Of a DNA stretch of 64,000 bases, positions 1 to 10,747 are shown piece after piece; the stretch's first letter is position 1, and each line of letters begins with the position of its first letter. The stretch is from Gigaspora margarita (taxonomy: Eukaryota > Glomeromycota > Glomeromycetes > Diversisporales > Gigasporaceae), in the NCBI GenBank assembly GCA_009809945.1, contig WTPW01000400.1, positions 114,531-178,530 on the forward strand, read 5' to 3'. The notes below the pieces were generated by a model. That model worked only from the letters and a program-made list of their open reading frames with translations. It made no database searches and was not told the DNA's origin. The position numbers and the translations under genes were made by a program.

Positions 1-63
1 ATTTTTTTTTTTTTTTTGGTGGCACTAATTGGTCTGTTTTTTGGTCCAAGTATGTTTTACAGA

Positions 64-1074
64 TCAATTAGTGTATGCCTTTGTGAGAATTGAAGCAATT
101 GTTGCCGGATGGCTGCGGATGTATCGGTAGAAGGATTCTGAGTCCCATCTGCCAATTTTTTGAATTAAGATTAATTGAACACCTCGCATCACTAGTTCAG
201 TAGTCCCGCCTGCATGAAAGCTATGACCAGCGACGTTTTCATTTGGGAGTAGTTGTTTTAATTTGGTTATGAACCATCGTTTAGTGACCCAGGTATTATT
301 TTCTTTTACAAAGAGCATGTTGCTATTGTTGGCATATGTTGGTTGAGTCCGAGTGTGGGCATATGCTTTTAAGGCGCATACCGGGCATAAATTGTCATTG
401 GTTGGGTGTATGATCAATGAGGTTCAGATGGCAGATTTGTGGGCTTTGGTTCTGGCTAGCTGAATGGTTGCAAAAGTGCTATTGTTAGTTCTTTCAAAGG
501 TTAATGCCTGAAGTGTAGGCACTTTGTTGGAGTCAGATTGGTTGTTTGGTAGTAGCTCTCCTAGTCGGGCCAACCCATAAAATGCTGACATCGCTACTGC
601 CCAGAACAGAAGATCGATCTTATCATTCAAGTTGAGTTTTTGTTTGATTTGTGTAAGATGTTCACGGGTAATATGGGCTTTTTGTTTTACAGGTTTGTGG
701 AAATGTGTATTTTCGATAGTTTTTAATAGCTGTGTAACTAAGGGGTTGTTGCGGACTTGGGTCCAGTCATAGTGGTTTCTTGTGTGGTGGTACTTTAGTG
801 CTGAGAGATATGTAGTAATAGTTGGAGGTGTGACAGTTTCATGAAGAAAAGAGATATATTTTATTAAAGATTGAGTGGATATAGGCCAAATAGAGTCATT
901 ATTGTTGGTCCAGTGGTTGGTAGTAGCAAGAGTTTCGTATCGTTTGATTATAGCCTCATATGTCTTTTTTACAGGATTCTGTATGTTAAGTATTTGTGCT
1001 GCTTGTTCATCAATAGTAGGTCTGGTTCCAAAAGGTATGAAGTTGTCATTTTTTCCTGCGTATGGCATCACCAT
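64..1074 (-). pseudogene. DIRS-type tyrosine recombinase, one nonsense codon
   Basis: Both halves lie in one frame, split by a single TGA at 424-426. The N-terminal part looks like the helical SAM-like DNA-binding domain. The catalytic part holds the first arginine in FYGLARLGELLP. The box II segment reads AGHSFHAGGTTELVM, where the family normally has H-x-x-R; here the second position is His (codon 214-216). The C-terminal GRWDSESFYRYIRSHP keeps the presumed tyrosine nucleophile (codon 121-123). Total length, about 335 residues, fits the family. The TGA (CGA to TGA) and the Arg-to-His change (CGT to CAT) are both explained by C-to-T change at CpG. It would have integrated the circular cDNA; this copy should be inactive. 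Confidence 0.85.
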
Positions 1075-1097
1075 AGTAGTGGATGTGCTGATGCTTC

Positions 1098-1800
1098 CTA
1101 TTGTTTAAGAGATGGAATGTAGGAGATTAATTTAGTGTATTTCTCTGGAATATTTGGATGAAGGTAGCGAGCATGAGGATTGTTCCTGATGAATTCTCGG
1201 TGTCCATTTCTGGATAGTAAGTCAGCATCGCGATTGTGTACTCTGGGAATATGCTCAAGTTTTATGCCAAAATTGCCGTGAACTTGTAAGTTGTACATAA
1301 GTGCAATCAGGTCATTAATATCAGGGTTTTTGCAGTACCCAGCATAATAGGCCTCAGAATTGGAGTGATTGTTAGTCCATATAATCAGCTTGCATCTTTC
1401 CCACATAGGAAAGAAGGTTTGTATGGTGATAAGCGTCGTTAATAGCTCTCTTATTTGGATATTGGCTTTGTTTAAATCGATATCCTTTGACCATGAGAAT
1501 GCTGTAAAGTAGTTTTGATAGACTGCTCCCCACCTATGTTTGATGCATCTGTGAATAGATTAAGAGTGCTTGGTCAGCACCACTCTTGGTCTTGTAGTAG
1601 ATGAATCCAGACCAGTTTTGGAGAGTTGTTATCCACCATTGAAAGTCGCAAGCTATAGGTTTGGTTATACGAATATGGAACTTCAGGTTGTGTGGTAACT
1701 CTTGTACTTTGATGAGTCGTTGAATGAATGGTCATCCTTGAGGGATGATTTGGCATGCCCAAATGAGTGACCCGATGATTGACTGCAGTTCCTTACGTTA
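1098..1800 (-). pseudogene. DIRS-type RNase H / connection region, frameshifted
   Basis: This continues the reverse transcriptase frame through a TAA at 1798-1800 and a TGA at 1732-1734. Between them is LQSIIGSLIWACQIIPQG, then PFIQRLI, the usual DIRS connection. Frame shifts twice, once after about 1567 and once near 1530 in a G run; each shift is bridged by recognisable family sequence. The RNase H active-site motif FTDAS lies at 1541-1555, and the last open segment (1098-1406) carries HIPRVHNRDADLLSR with the final acidic residue. RNase H removes the RNA template during reverse transcription. The methionine-initiated frame at 1574-1762 is only a shadow. Confidence 0.75.
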
Positions 1801-2784
1801 ACACCATTTTTTCTCTGACCATTGGTTTAGTAAAGTGATGAGTTTCTCTTGTTTTTGGGTTGGAAATGAGGCTATCATTGTTTGGGTGTTTAGTGTGATG
1901 CCTAGGAAGGTTACGTTTGTGCATGGACCTTCTAATTTTTCTTGTTTATAAGGTATGTTAAGAATTTCGAGAATGCGCATAAATTGTTGGAGCTCGTGTG
2001 TCCCGTCCATGAGAGAGATTATGAGAAAGTCATCGACATAATGTATGATTGCTGATATTCCTTAGTGAGAGGCAATCCATGCGATGATATCAGCAAAGCG
2101 ACAGAAAATGCCTCCTGATGCACGGTTGCCAAAGGCTAGAACTTTGTCAAAGTATATGTCATTGCCATTGCGAAAGCCTTGTAGCACTTGATCAACTGGA
2201 TGGACTGGGAGAATTCTGTATGCGTCTTTGATATCTATCTTTGAGAGTGTGCAATTGTTGCCAAAATGGTTGATCCATCGAATAGCGTGGGTCATGTTTT
2301 CATATTTTGTGGTGAATTCAAGTTTGTCAATTCTGTCATTTATGCTATTGTCTGGAGGAGAAGATAGGTGTGATATGACACGGTATTTTTGAGGATTTGT
2401 GTCTTTTTTCTCAACTAGACCGCATGGGTTGACCTGAAAGAGGTCGCATGGGAGGTTGTCCAATTGAAAGGGCCCACAAATGCGCTTATTGGCGAGTTCT
2501 TCTAATATGTAAGATGTAAATGCTTCGGGAGCTATACTGATTGATTGGAGGTTGTCTTGTATTAGACGCACCTTCTCTCCCTTGAAGTTGAATCTGAAAC
2601 CTTGCTGGATACCATTGGTAATGTAGTTGATAAAGGGTTGGTTGGGGTGGTCTTTTGTGAGGAACTTTAGAGCATGTATATTTATTGGGGTTTGGACGTT
2701 GAAGTGGTGTGGGTCAAGCTGCCTGAGTATTGCTAATTCCGTGTCTGAAATAGGAATAGATGGTGGTGGGTTCGTGAAATTGTT
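1798..2784 (-). pseudogene. DIRS-type reverse transcriptase, one nonsense codon
   Basis: The frame is open from about 2784, well upstream of the first possible start. Motifs run in RT order: NPCGLVEKK..KYRVISHLS (fingers), LSKIDIKDAYRILPVHP (motif A, with Asp), LAFGNRASGGIFCRFAD (motif B), and IIHYVDDFLIIS at about 2010-2050 (motif C, catalytic YVDD). A TAA at 2062-2064 falls between motifs B and C and would remove the catalytic aspartates. After YVDD comes FLGITLNTQT, the usual thumb-side motif. The domain would copy the element RNA into cDNA. Apart from the stop the motifs are well kept, so inactivation looks fairly recent. Confidence 0.85.
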
Positions 2785-2924
2785 TCATTGACTGATTGTA
2801 GAATCAGGGGTTCGTTTGTGGTAATATTGCGTGACAAGTTGAATTGTGCTGGGTGTTTGAGTGTGGATTTATACNGTAGGGCTGATCCTGTATCAAAGTG
2901 TTTTGTATAAGTATTATTTAATCC

Positions 2925-2928
2925 CTTT

Positions 2929-2971
<43 letters not shown>

Positions 2972-3395
2972 CACTTGTTTTGATGGACTGTTTCTTTCTT
3001 CTCTTTTTTTTTTTTTAACTATGCTCTGTCTATGTTCTTCTTTAAAATGTCTTCTTCCTCTTTTTTTTTTTTTTTTTTTTAGATTTGCTAACTGAGGTAC
3101 GTGGTCATTTGGCTTTTTGTAGTAGTCTCGTTCTTCTTGCCGTGTTTTTTTTTTTATTTTGTTTATTTTATATATATATATGTCTATATATGTTTATATA
3201 TATATATTTATATTGTTTTTTTTTTTTTTTTTTGATTGCATTTGTCAATCGCTAATAGGTTGATTTGTTTTGTGTCCTTTGGTCTCTCTTGCTCTTTTTA
3301 TTATATGTGAAGGTTCAAAAAAAAATTTTTTTTTATTTTCTTGTTTGTATTTCTGCTTTCTTGTTATTACTAACATTTTTTTTTTTTTTTTAAAA
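2925..3395. repeat. Poly(T)-rich spacer between RT and Gag
   Basis: Several long T runs on the plus strand (about 2930-2968, 3006-3016, 3060-3080, 3216-3233, 3379-3392) alternate with TTC-rich and TATATA stretches. On the element's own strand these are poly(A) tracts between Gag and RT. No open frame crosses them. Slippage expansion of an A-rich leader is the simplest explanation; nested poly(A)-tailed insertions are possible, but I see no target duplications. Confidence 0.6.
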
Positions 3396-3400
3396 TTTTA

Positions 3401-4784
3401 TTATTGTTTGTTCGGCTCTTGGTTTTGAATCTCAATTTGTTTTGAGGAACTTGATTTGTTGAAGAAACAGCGTCGCTTTGAGTGGCCTGTTTTTCTGCAT
3501 ATAAGACAGGCGTGGACCCGTTTGCAGTTGTTGTCATCAGGGCAGCCTTTCCTGTTCCAATTAATGCAAATTTGCCTGCCGTCATGCCAGTTGATATCTG
3601 ACTTGGTATTGCGAGGAGCAGCAATACTGCGTAGTTTTTTGGTAGTAGTTACATCGAAGTTTTCGCCTTTGGCTTCAATATTGTGCTCGAACAAGGTTGA
3701 GTCTCGATTAGTGGTCAAGTGGAGTCATCAGTCTTCATCGTAGGCTGCGACAGCTGAAAATTCATATTTTACACAAAGTGTGTTTATATGGTCTTGGTAT
3801 GCATTGAGCTCTTGTTCTCTTAGGTCATAGATTATCAAAGTTGCTTCCATGTAGGCTCAAAATGCGAGAAGCCATTCAGCAATGTTGATGAACTTTTGGG
3901 GGCAACTACGCTTCCTAATGGCAATGAACCCTCCTTCGGAAGTTTGTAAGGATTGTTCTTCATCATTATATTTCATATTTGCCTTTAGGTTTTGTACCCA
4001 AACTCGATGAGATCCACATAGTTTCCGCTTGCAATAGCTTTCCAGATGCGTGGAGGTAAGTTTGGCTTATTTGGTAGCATTTCCATTGCTCTTTGCCCTT
4101 CAGACCAATTGAGGATCCACCATAGCCTAATGCTTTCAACACTAGCGGCATGGTGGTTGCTAAAACCAATTATGGGGGGAAGTTCATTTTCATTGTACTC
4201 AAAGGATAGGTACTTTCGTGAGGTTATTTTTGTGCATAATGTATTGGGCACCCGGGAGTGGTTATTGTGCTTTGGTGTATCCTCGCTTCTTTGCGTAGTT
4301 ACTTTATTAATAATAAGATTGTTAAGGAGTGGTGTTAATGGGCAATTACCTTGTTGAGATGTGCTACCATGGTCAACTTGTTTTTCTTTGTACTGAGACA
4401 TGGGCATGTGACAAGTGTGGTTGTGAGTTGATTCGTGTTGCTGGTTGAGGAGTTGTTGTTGTGGTGCTGTTGCATCGAGATCGTGGTTGTGCTGTGAGGC
4501 GAGGGGTTTTCATGCATGTCAAGAGGTTGCTGTTGAGGTCTTTGAGTCTGGAGTTGGTCAACACATTGATCGATATGCTTGTTTACTTTATCAATAGCTG
4601 CAGATTGGGTTGTGGCATGCTGGCCGAGTAATGCTTTGATGGATATAATTATCATGTTTGCTGTATTTTGACAAGCCGCATCAATGTACACCTTTGTGTT
4701 ACCATCGACTTTTGAAACGTCAATTGTGATAGCAGGGCGATTGGAAGGTTCATTAGAATTGTTTGGGCTATTGTTAGTTTCCAT
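3401..4784 (-). pseudogene. DIRS-type Gag with C-terminal zinc cluster, broken
   Basis: The reading starts METNNSPNNSNEPSNRPAIT, with a Gln/Asn/Thr-rich N-terminus, and shifts frame near 4400. It then continues to a stop at 3985. The next frame reads FINIAEWLLAF, a TGA (3857-3859), AYMEATLIIYDLREQELNAY, then VKYEFSAVAAYDED and a double TGA (3725-3730). This matches the helical core of DIRS/Ngaro Gag proteins. The C-terminus (3401-3718) has CINWNRKGCPDDNNC followed by HACLICRKTGHSKRRC, a Cys/His zinc cluster that would bind nucleic acid. Family role: packaging element RNA in particles. Three or more lesions make it non-functional. Confidence 0.75.
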
Positions 4785-5140
4785 GCCTATTTAGTGGTCG
4801 GAAGTACTGTTTTTTTTTTTTTTTTTTTTTTTTTGGGATATGTATAGCTGTGTATATGTTGATTGCAGAAAATTAATTTTTGAAATTTCTGAGTGAGAGT
4901 TGGTGTCTGCTCAAGATTTGTATTTATGTGATATCCTGGCAGCTTGTCACACCTTATGATCTGCATCTGTACTATTAGCTCGCACGTGATTGGCGCAGTA
5001 AATCACGCGCACTTGTTGTTTAGCAGTTTGTATAGCCCAAGTGCCTCTCGATCAGGTCTGATGTATCACGCGCTCTTGATCATATGGGTATTGTAGTGCT
5101 TTGCCTTATTTTCGATCAGTTGACTTTCTTGTCAACTAGC
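4785..5140. other. Probable 5' leader of the DIRS-like element
   Basis: No open frame. A T run at 4811-4834 is followed by moderately GC-rich sequence with two TCACGCGC boxes (about 5003 and 5068) and a short inverted pair, GTTGACTTTCTTGTCAAC, at 5118-5135. Composition falls to the AT-rich background after about 5140. I read this as leader or terminal-repeat sequence of the retroelement; the exact end is not defined. Confidence 0.4.
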
Positions 5141-5616
5141 ATTAATATTATAATGTGCTATGAAAGTCCGGAAAATTTTTAAAAATAGAATGGAAATGAT
5201 CGACATAGCGGATAAATATTTTACCATCAATAAGGTTAAAAAGTTAAAGGATATAGTGCTAAGGGAGTTTTTTATATAATTATATTGATTAGTAATAAAT
5301 GATTAAGTTGGGAAATATAATGATAGGTGCCATAATTCAAACTCAAGATGTAATATGTAATAATTATTTATTACAAAAAGTAGTAATTGTAATTACATTA
5401 TTTTATGTAATAAATATTATTGCAGGTAATTTTATTTTTACTAAGTAATAATTATTATTAAAGGCAATCATTATTGTTACAAGTAATAATTATTATTACA
5501 AAGTAATAAGTTTTATTATATAATAATTATTATTATGTTATATAATTATAATATTGTAAATAAACAAAACTAAAGATATAGTATTTATTTAAATATATAA
5601 TATACTTTAATAAATA
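5141..5616. repeat. AT-rich spacer with degenerate TAATAATTATTA repeats
   Basis: No gene seen. Between about 5345 and 5530 the words TAATAATTATTA and AAGTAATAATTATTATTA recur, giving a self-complementary low-complexity tract. Confidence 0.5.
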
Positions 5617-5785
5617 CAATCAAATCTCATTATAGTCACTCTTGATATAGTTATAATCTTAATTATACTATGTTTAAGTTCAATCTATTATAAACTTTAT
5701 AAATTTTGACCTTTAAATAGTTACAACTTTTTATAATCATCAGATTCTTGTTTCTTGAGCTGGTGATTATATCAAGATTTGACTG
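5617..5785. mobile_element. Small TA-flanked TIR element (mariner/pogo-like MITE)
   Basis: The left end CAATCAAATCTCATTATAGT and the reverse complement of the right end, CAGTCAAATCTTGATATAAT, form TIRs. TA dinucleotides flank at 5615-5616 and 5786-5787. It is 169 bp with no coding capacity. CAGT-type ends with TA target duplications are typical of the Tc1/mariner-pogo superfamily. Confidence 0.6.
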
Positions 5786-6017
5786 TATAAAAAAATAAAG
5801 TTAATAAATTAAAATTGTATAATATAAATAAAACAAGTAAAACTAATATATTTTAATTAATAAATTATTTTTTAAATAAGATTAAAATTTAATTTAAATT
5901 AATTATCAATAATAAAATATATTTTATATATTATATTATTATATATAATAAATAATGGTATATATAATAATTTTTTGTATATAATAATAGTATTATATAT
6001 AATAATATTATTACATA
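5786..6017. other. AT-rich spacer
   Basis: Only A/T-rich sequence with TATATAATAATA words; nothing recognisable. Confidence 0.6.
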
Positions 6018-6433
6018 CTGTATACGTGCGAAATAATGCTCATGGGTATTATTTTGAAAATCAAACCCCCTAAAATTGCATATGCAGCCTCAAATTAACA
6101 CCCATGGGCATCCTGAATTAATGCGCACCTTAATACACTCTTGTATAAAAAATTAATATTTGAAAAGTGTGCTAGAATTAGGATTGTACTAAGTAAACCT
6201 ATTTTTGAGCTCTAACAATCATCTCAATGTGAATAACACTTTAATTAGAACTTAAAAATAGGTTTACTTGGACCAAACCTAGTTTTGAAGCATTTTTCAA
6301 ATATTATTATAATTAAGGGGTTATAATTTAAAAAATCAATTTTTATTTCAAAATAATGCACATGCACATACTCGAAATAATGCGAAAGTCAATTAATTAA
6401 TATGCAAGTGGGCATTATTTTGCACTTGTACAG
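6018..6433. mobile_element. TIR element with GAAATAATGC words, copy 1
   Basis: Ends read CTGTATACGTGCGAAATAAT and, reverse-complemented, CTGTACAAGTGCAAAATAAT. TA flanks at 6016-6017 and 6434-6435. Inside, the word CGAAATAATGC or its complement, next to CATGGGC, recurs in both orientations, and a long inverted pair is centred near 6230 (AAAAATAGGTTTACTTGG). 416 bp, non-coding. A diverged relative is at 35613-35867. Confidence 0.6.
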
Positions 6434-6482
6434 TAAGAATATTAGCATTGTGAAATCACATCACTGGTGTTCAATATTACTT

Positions 6483-6653
6483 TAGTCTTCCTTTTCTATA
6501 ATCACAAAGATTGTATCAAGAAAATTGGTGATTATAAAAGAATGTGATTATATAGAAGTTTTTTATAATTTTATTAATAAATTGTCTCAAAAATTGATGT
6601 GATTGTATAGAAGTTGTGATTATATAGGAGGTAATAATAGAGGAGAAAGACTG
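6483..6653. mobile_element. Small CAGTCTT-ended TIR element
   Basis: Left end TAGTCTTCCTTTTCTATAAT; right end reverse-complemented CAGTCTTTCTCCTCTATTAT. TA follows the right end at 6654-6655; the left flank is decayed. Same family style as the elements at 5617 and 40069. Confidence 0.5.
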
Positions 6654-6659
6654 TATAAT

Positions 6660-7042
6660 TTTATTATGAGCTGCAGTGTAATGTGTAATGCAAATTTCAT
6701 GGATATTTTTTAAAAAATGACTATTATACAAAAATTCAGTTATGAAATCATCATTGAGGCTTTAACAAAAAAAATTTCTTATAAGATTTTAGTATAAACT
6801 ATGCTTCTATACCATCCCAGGCTTTACTTCTAATACTAGTATTAATCAGAATTTAATTTATGTTTTATTTTGATTTGTATATTATACAAATTTCATATTA
6901 CTAATACTGGATACCACAATATTGATTAATAGTTTGTCTATTTAAAACAGAACTATTTAGAGTATAAATTATTAGCATATAAATATGCTTATATTTAGAT
7001 ATTTATTTTAATAATCTATTAAAAAGCTGCTTTTTATATATA
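6660..7042. other. AT-rich spacer
   Basis: No open frame, RNA gene or structured repeat seen. Confidence 0.6.
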
Positions 7043-7216
7043 CAGTATAATCCCGCAATAGTTACATTCACATTAGTCACAATCTCACTATAATCACCTT
7101 AATTCTTTTATTTAACCGTATACACTATATATAAATTCTTGCTCGCATTAGTCACAATCTTGCAATAGGCTCATAGAATATCTGTTTTGACTTGTGACTA
7201 TTGCAGGGTTATACTG
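7043..7216. mobile_element. Small CAGTATAA-ended TIR element (MITE)
   Basis: Left end CAGTATAATCCCGCAATAGT; right end reverse-complemented CAGTATAACCCTGCAATAGT, a near-perfect 20-bp TIR. TA flanks at 7041-7042 and 7217-7218. 174 bp, non-coding, mariner/pogo-like. Confidence 0.7.
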
Positions 7217-7628
7217 TATCTTATTTTGAGATAATTTGGTTTACTTATTTGGTTTGATTTTTGGACTAATCTGGAATTAATCAAATTTCACAATTTTGAT
7301 TGGCTAAAAGTAGCAGATAACTATCAGGTAATCTAGTATTGTGTTGGTTCTATGTCACCCATATAGATTTCTTTTACATTATCTTGATTTTTTATTATAA
7401 ATCAACTTTCATTTATAAATAAAAAATTGATATTAATTTAATAAAAACTCATTTTCAAAAAATTGTAAAATGGGCTTTTAATAGATGACACCCATATAAA
7501 TATATATTTATTTATTTAATATATAATTGTATTAGGAACAGAGTGCAACAAAGTTACCAGAAATAGTTATGGAGAAGTGAAATAATGTGCACAAATATGC
7601 TATTCTGATTACTGGCTCATGCATGTGA
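7217..7628. other. AT-rich spacer
   Basis: Nothing recognised between the MITE and the hairpin. Confidence 0.6.
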
Positions 7629-7774
7629 TTAATTCTTGTTATTTAATGGGTATCAGTGAATACAGTGTATTTCATAGGTTAATAGTAAAATCATGTGGCC
7701 TTTGGCCACGTGGTTTACTATTAATCTATGAAATGCACTGTATTCACCGATACCCATTAAATAACAGGATTATT
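7629..7774. repeat. Long near-perfect hairpin
   Basis: Two arms of about 70 bp (7629-7699 and 7703-7774) fold with a loop of a few bases at TGGCCTTTGGCCA. The arms differ at only a few positions, for example TCAGTGAATACAGTG against TCGGTGAATACAGTG. An open frame spanning it (7619-7810) is a by-product of the palindrome. It lies about 170 bp before the Crypton-like gene. It could be a MITE or a structural or regulatory element; no target duplication was found. Confidence 0.75.
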
Positions 7775-7945
7775 TCATGGGTACGATATACAACACGTGC
7801 AATTACGTAATTCATTAAACATCCGGTTAGTAATTTAATAACTTTTTCTATATTAAGAATATGATTCTTATTTTAGTAAATAGATCAATCTTTCTTTTTT
7901 TAAATATCGTTATCAATCTTTTCGATCTTTTTTAATTAAAAAAAA

Positions 7946-9998
7946 ATGAGTGCAAGAAATAGTAATGTCGCACCAACCAAAGCAGAGGTTTTCGAATTGC
8001 AGAAACTTTTGCGTGTAGAGAATATGAATAAGTGTACCTCTAAATGGCTACGTTCTGTCGACAGATTCCATGAAATTATAAAATATGAAAAAAGAATTGA
8101 GGAAATAGAGACAATAACAGAATTGGAGACTTCTTGTACAAGTTTCTTACATAGTTGAAACGTATAAATGGAAAGAACTATAAGCCCGAAAGCTTTCATA
8201 ATTGTTATGCTTCAGTAGCTCGATACTTAAAGGAACATAACGAAATCAAACCAGTCAAGTTGTGGGATTCGTACCATTTCAGCAAGGCTTTACGAACACT
8301 TGATAGTAAGATGAAAAAACTGCAAAGTAAAGGTTTGGGAGAAACAGACCAAGCCTCACTATTAACTGCCGAAGAAATTTCTCAAATACTCAATCATGAG
8401 TCAATGCAAGTTGGGAATAATGAAAGTTTGACAAGACAGGTTTTCTTTTGGCTGTTGCTTCTTTGTGGTCTTTGTAGTGGTGACGCTGAAAGAATCCAAT
8501 TCAAAGATATTTCTCATCAGGACAATAGTGGACTTTATCTTACATTTAACCATGAATAAAACAATCAGCGTGGGGCTTTGAAATGAAACAAATACAGAAA
8601 AAGCTTCCTAATCAAGTGAATAATCATTTTAAGCTGATTGAGAATATTTTTTTTTTATATCTTTTCGCCCTGTAAATGCTTGCAATTCATTTTTTTTAGA
8701 AACAACATGGGCATCAAAGAGTTTAAAACACTTGTTTTTGTTTTGATTTTTTTTTAATTTATTTATTATTAACATTTTTTTCTTCTTTTTTTTAAATATT
8801 TAGATGCGAATAAAGGTATATGGTTCAAAAAATCCTGGAAGGGAACGAATAAATGAATACAATGATACAAAAAATTGCTGAGCTTACTAGTATTAACCTT
8901 GAACATGGACGTAAGATATGTAATCACTCATTACGTTGTACTGCGATTCAACAACTTAAAGATTTAAATGTGCTGGAAGATGATCGTATTATTTTTTCTA
9001 GACATAAAAGTAGGGAGGGAATTCGGGCCTACAGTAGTCCAAACGATGATCAGAAGCTTATAAATACATCAATGTTAATTCCTCGGGATCTTGACAATAT
9101 TCTATATGAAGAATTTACATATTTTCCAGGGAACGCGAAGAATTATTTGGATTTTGAGAAAGAAGAATATGACGAAGGTAATTTATTTTATCAAACTAGA
9201 GTTTTAGTACTCTTTTGATTTTTAATTAGTGCCATTATTTTAGCATCTAAAAAGTCGCATGAACCAACATATGAATTATCGACACAAGTATCGTGTGAAC
9301 CATCAACAGAGCTATCGTACGAATTATCACCAGGAACATTTTACGAATCATTACAGGACCATCAAATAAATCACTATCAGGAATATTGTATGAATCATCA
9401 TCGGTAAGTAATACAAGATTTTTAAATCAGAAATGTCAATTATATTCCAATACAAATAACAAATTCACACACAATACTCTATATACGACAGTATGTAAAT
9501 AATATGAAATAAGAAATTTTAAATCAGAAATGTCGATTATATTCCAACACAAAAAATATAACATTACATTTTAATAGCCAGGAACATCGTATGGTCATTG
9601 CTGGGAACATCATATGAATCATCACCAGGAACATTATACGAATTATTACCAGGAACAATGCTTAAATCATCACTGAGAACATTGCATAAATCATCATCAG
9701 TACCATCAAAAAGACTACTATCACTACTATCACAGCATAATTCAAAAAAGTTGTATGCACCATTTAAGTCACCTTTTAGAAATCACAAGATCAAACTTCT
9801 CGTGTTTCTCAAATACCGCAAAGAAAGCTATCACGTATTCCTAGACTTTCTTCTAAAAAAACTTCATCACAATCAAGACCGGCTTTAAATGATCTTTCGA
9901 ATCATTTTGCACCTGTGACTTACGAAGAAATTAAAGATTTTAATAATAGTCATTCAAATGAAAAAGAAATTCACTATCATTTTCATTATCATTTTTAG
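7946..9998 (+). pseudogene. Crypton-type (DUF3504-like) tyrosine recombinase pseudogene 1
   Basis: The reading starts MSARNSNVAPTKAEVF (7946). The N-terminal core-binding region shows STKWL-like KCTSKWLRSVDRFHEI, then a frameshift near 8156. A second frame runs to 8560 with GLGETDQASLLTAEEI and LLLLCGLCSGDA. Family members usually have LRGGEH here; the first catalytic Arg is Cys (codon 8473-8475). A stretch at 8560-8850 is scrambled. The third frame (8853-9218) keeps NHSLRCTAIQQL (His-x-x-Arg at 8925-8936) and SREGIRAYSSPNDDQ with the presumed nucleophile Tyr (9030-9032). Ser/Glu-rich tail frames run to a TAG at 9996-9998. Family role: single-strand-exchange integration of a DNA transposon. 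At least two frameshifts plus the lost Arg make it dead. Confidence 0.75.
9236..9720 (+). repeat. Short coding-type repeats and 97-bp direct repeat in the Crypton tail
   Basis: Degenerate 15- to 18-bp units of the type TCACCAGGAACATT(A/T)TACGAA recur at 9270-9405 and 9590-9680, encoding Ser-Pro-Gly-Thr-x-Tyr-Glu-like repeats. Between them, TTTAAATCAGAAATGTC starts at 9421 and again at 9518, a direct repeat with 97-bp spacing. A GTAAGT at 9402 and an AG near 9582 could bound an intron, but the frame is too decayed to tell. Confidence 0.5.
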
Positions 9999-10451
9999 CT
10001 ATGCACATGTTTTTTTTTTATTTTAACAATTAAATTATATAATTTTTTTTTTATTTGAATTAATAAATAAATGCTTATAATAAAGAGATTTTAAGTATAT
10101 AACAATTTTGACCAGGTTATTTTCATTGGTCTACATATAGACTGATGAAAATAACCTAGAAGAAAAAGCACAGGTTGTTCCATAGTACCCATGGAATAAT
10201 ATTATTAAACTGTTTATTGTATTGAATAGTATATATGTACAGAAGTATAGTACCTTATTTATGCATTTTATTTTATAAAGATTAATTATTCACTTTGCCT
10301 ACTAATATATGTCTGTATATTATTTAATTTCTAAAAAAAAAAACCAAAGCAAATTTAATAAAGTATGATAAATATATACATGTTATAACTTGTTTTTCTA
10401 TTTTGTAAATTAAGATATACAGTATTACATTATATATTGTGAAAGCAGTAA
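9999..10451. other. AT-rich spacer
   Basis: A short inverted pair around 10108-10156 (GACCAGGTTATTTTCATTGG and CTGATGAAAATAACCTAG) is the only structure seen. Confidence 0.5.
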
Positions 10452-10747
10452 CTACAAGGGTAATAACTAAACTTACTAACTATCTCACTAAACACTATTT
10501 AACAATTAATAAAAACTTCTAAAACCTTGAACTGGTAGCCTAAAAAAGGCATTAAATATTTGGTCTGAGCCTCAAGGCTTATAAAGTCTTGCTGTAGTAT
10601 AACAAGGGTGATAACTAAACCTACTAACTATTTCACTAAATACTATTTAACAATTAATAAAAACTTCTAAAATCTTGAACTAGTAGTCTAAAAGAGGATT
10701 TAAATATTTGGTCTGAGCCTCAAGGCATATAAAGTCTTGCTGTAGTA
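10452..10747. repeat. Tandem duplication, 148-bp unit x2
   Basis: ACAAGGGTAATAACTAAAC at 10454 recurs as ACAAGGGTGATAACTAAAC at 10602, and the rest of the unit follows, including GGTCTGAGCCTCAAGGC and AAAGTCTTGCTGTAGTATAA. Identity is high, so the duplication is fairly young. Non-coding. Confidence 0.85.

Larger units (their letters stand above)
1..5140 (-). mobile_element. Degenerate DIRS-like (tyrosine recombinase) retrotransposon
   Basis: Read on the minus strand the order is Gag with a zinc cluster (about 4784 to 3401), reverse transcriptase (2784 to 1798), RNase H (1800 to 1098) and tyrosine recombinase (1074 to 64). This is the order of DIRS-type elements, which integrate with a tyrosine recombinase instead of a DDE integrase. 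GC content is clearly higher than in the flank and drops near 5140, which I take as the approximate 5' edge. The 3' edge lies at or beyond the window start, so terminal repeats cannot be defined. The copy is dead: several in-frame TGA and TAA codons and at least three frameshifts. An N at 2875 is an assembly ambiguity. Confidence 0.85.

Noticed and set aside
1574..1762. Minus-strand 62-codon frame in the RNase H region
   Set aside because: The family-consistent frame through this region is a different one (LQSIIGSLIWACQIIPQG and PFIQRLI), so this is a shadow.
424..3859. UGA recoded as an amino acid in the DIRS element
   Set aside because: TAA stops and frameshifts are also present and the host gene frames end normally; decay explains the TGA codons better.
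7619..7810. Plus-strand open frame of 63 codons
   Set aside because: It lies entirely over the long hairpin; openness follows from the palindrome, and there are no protein features.
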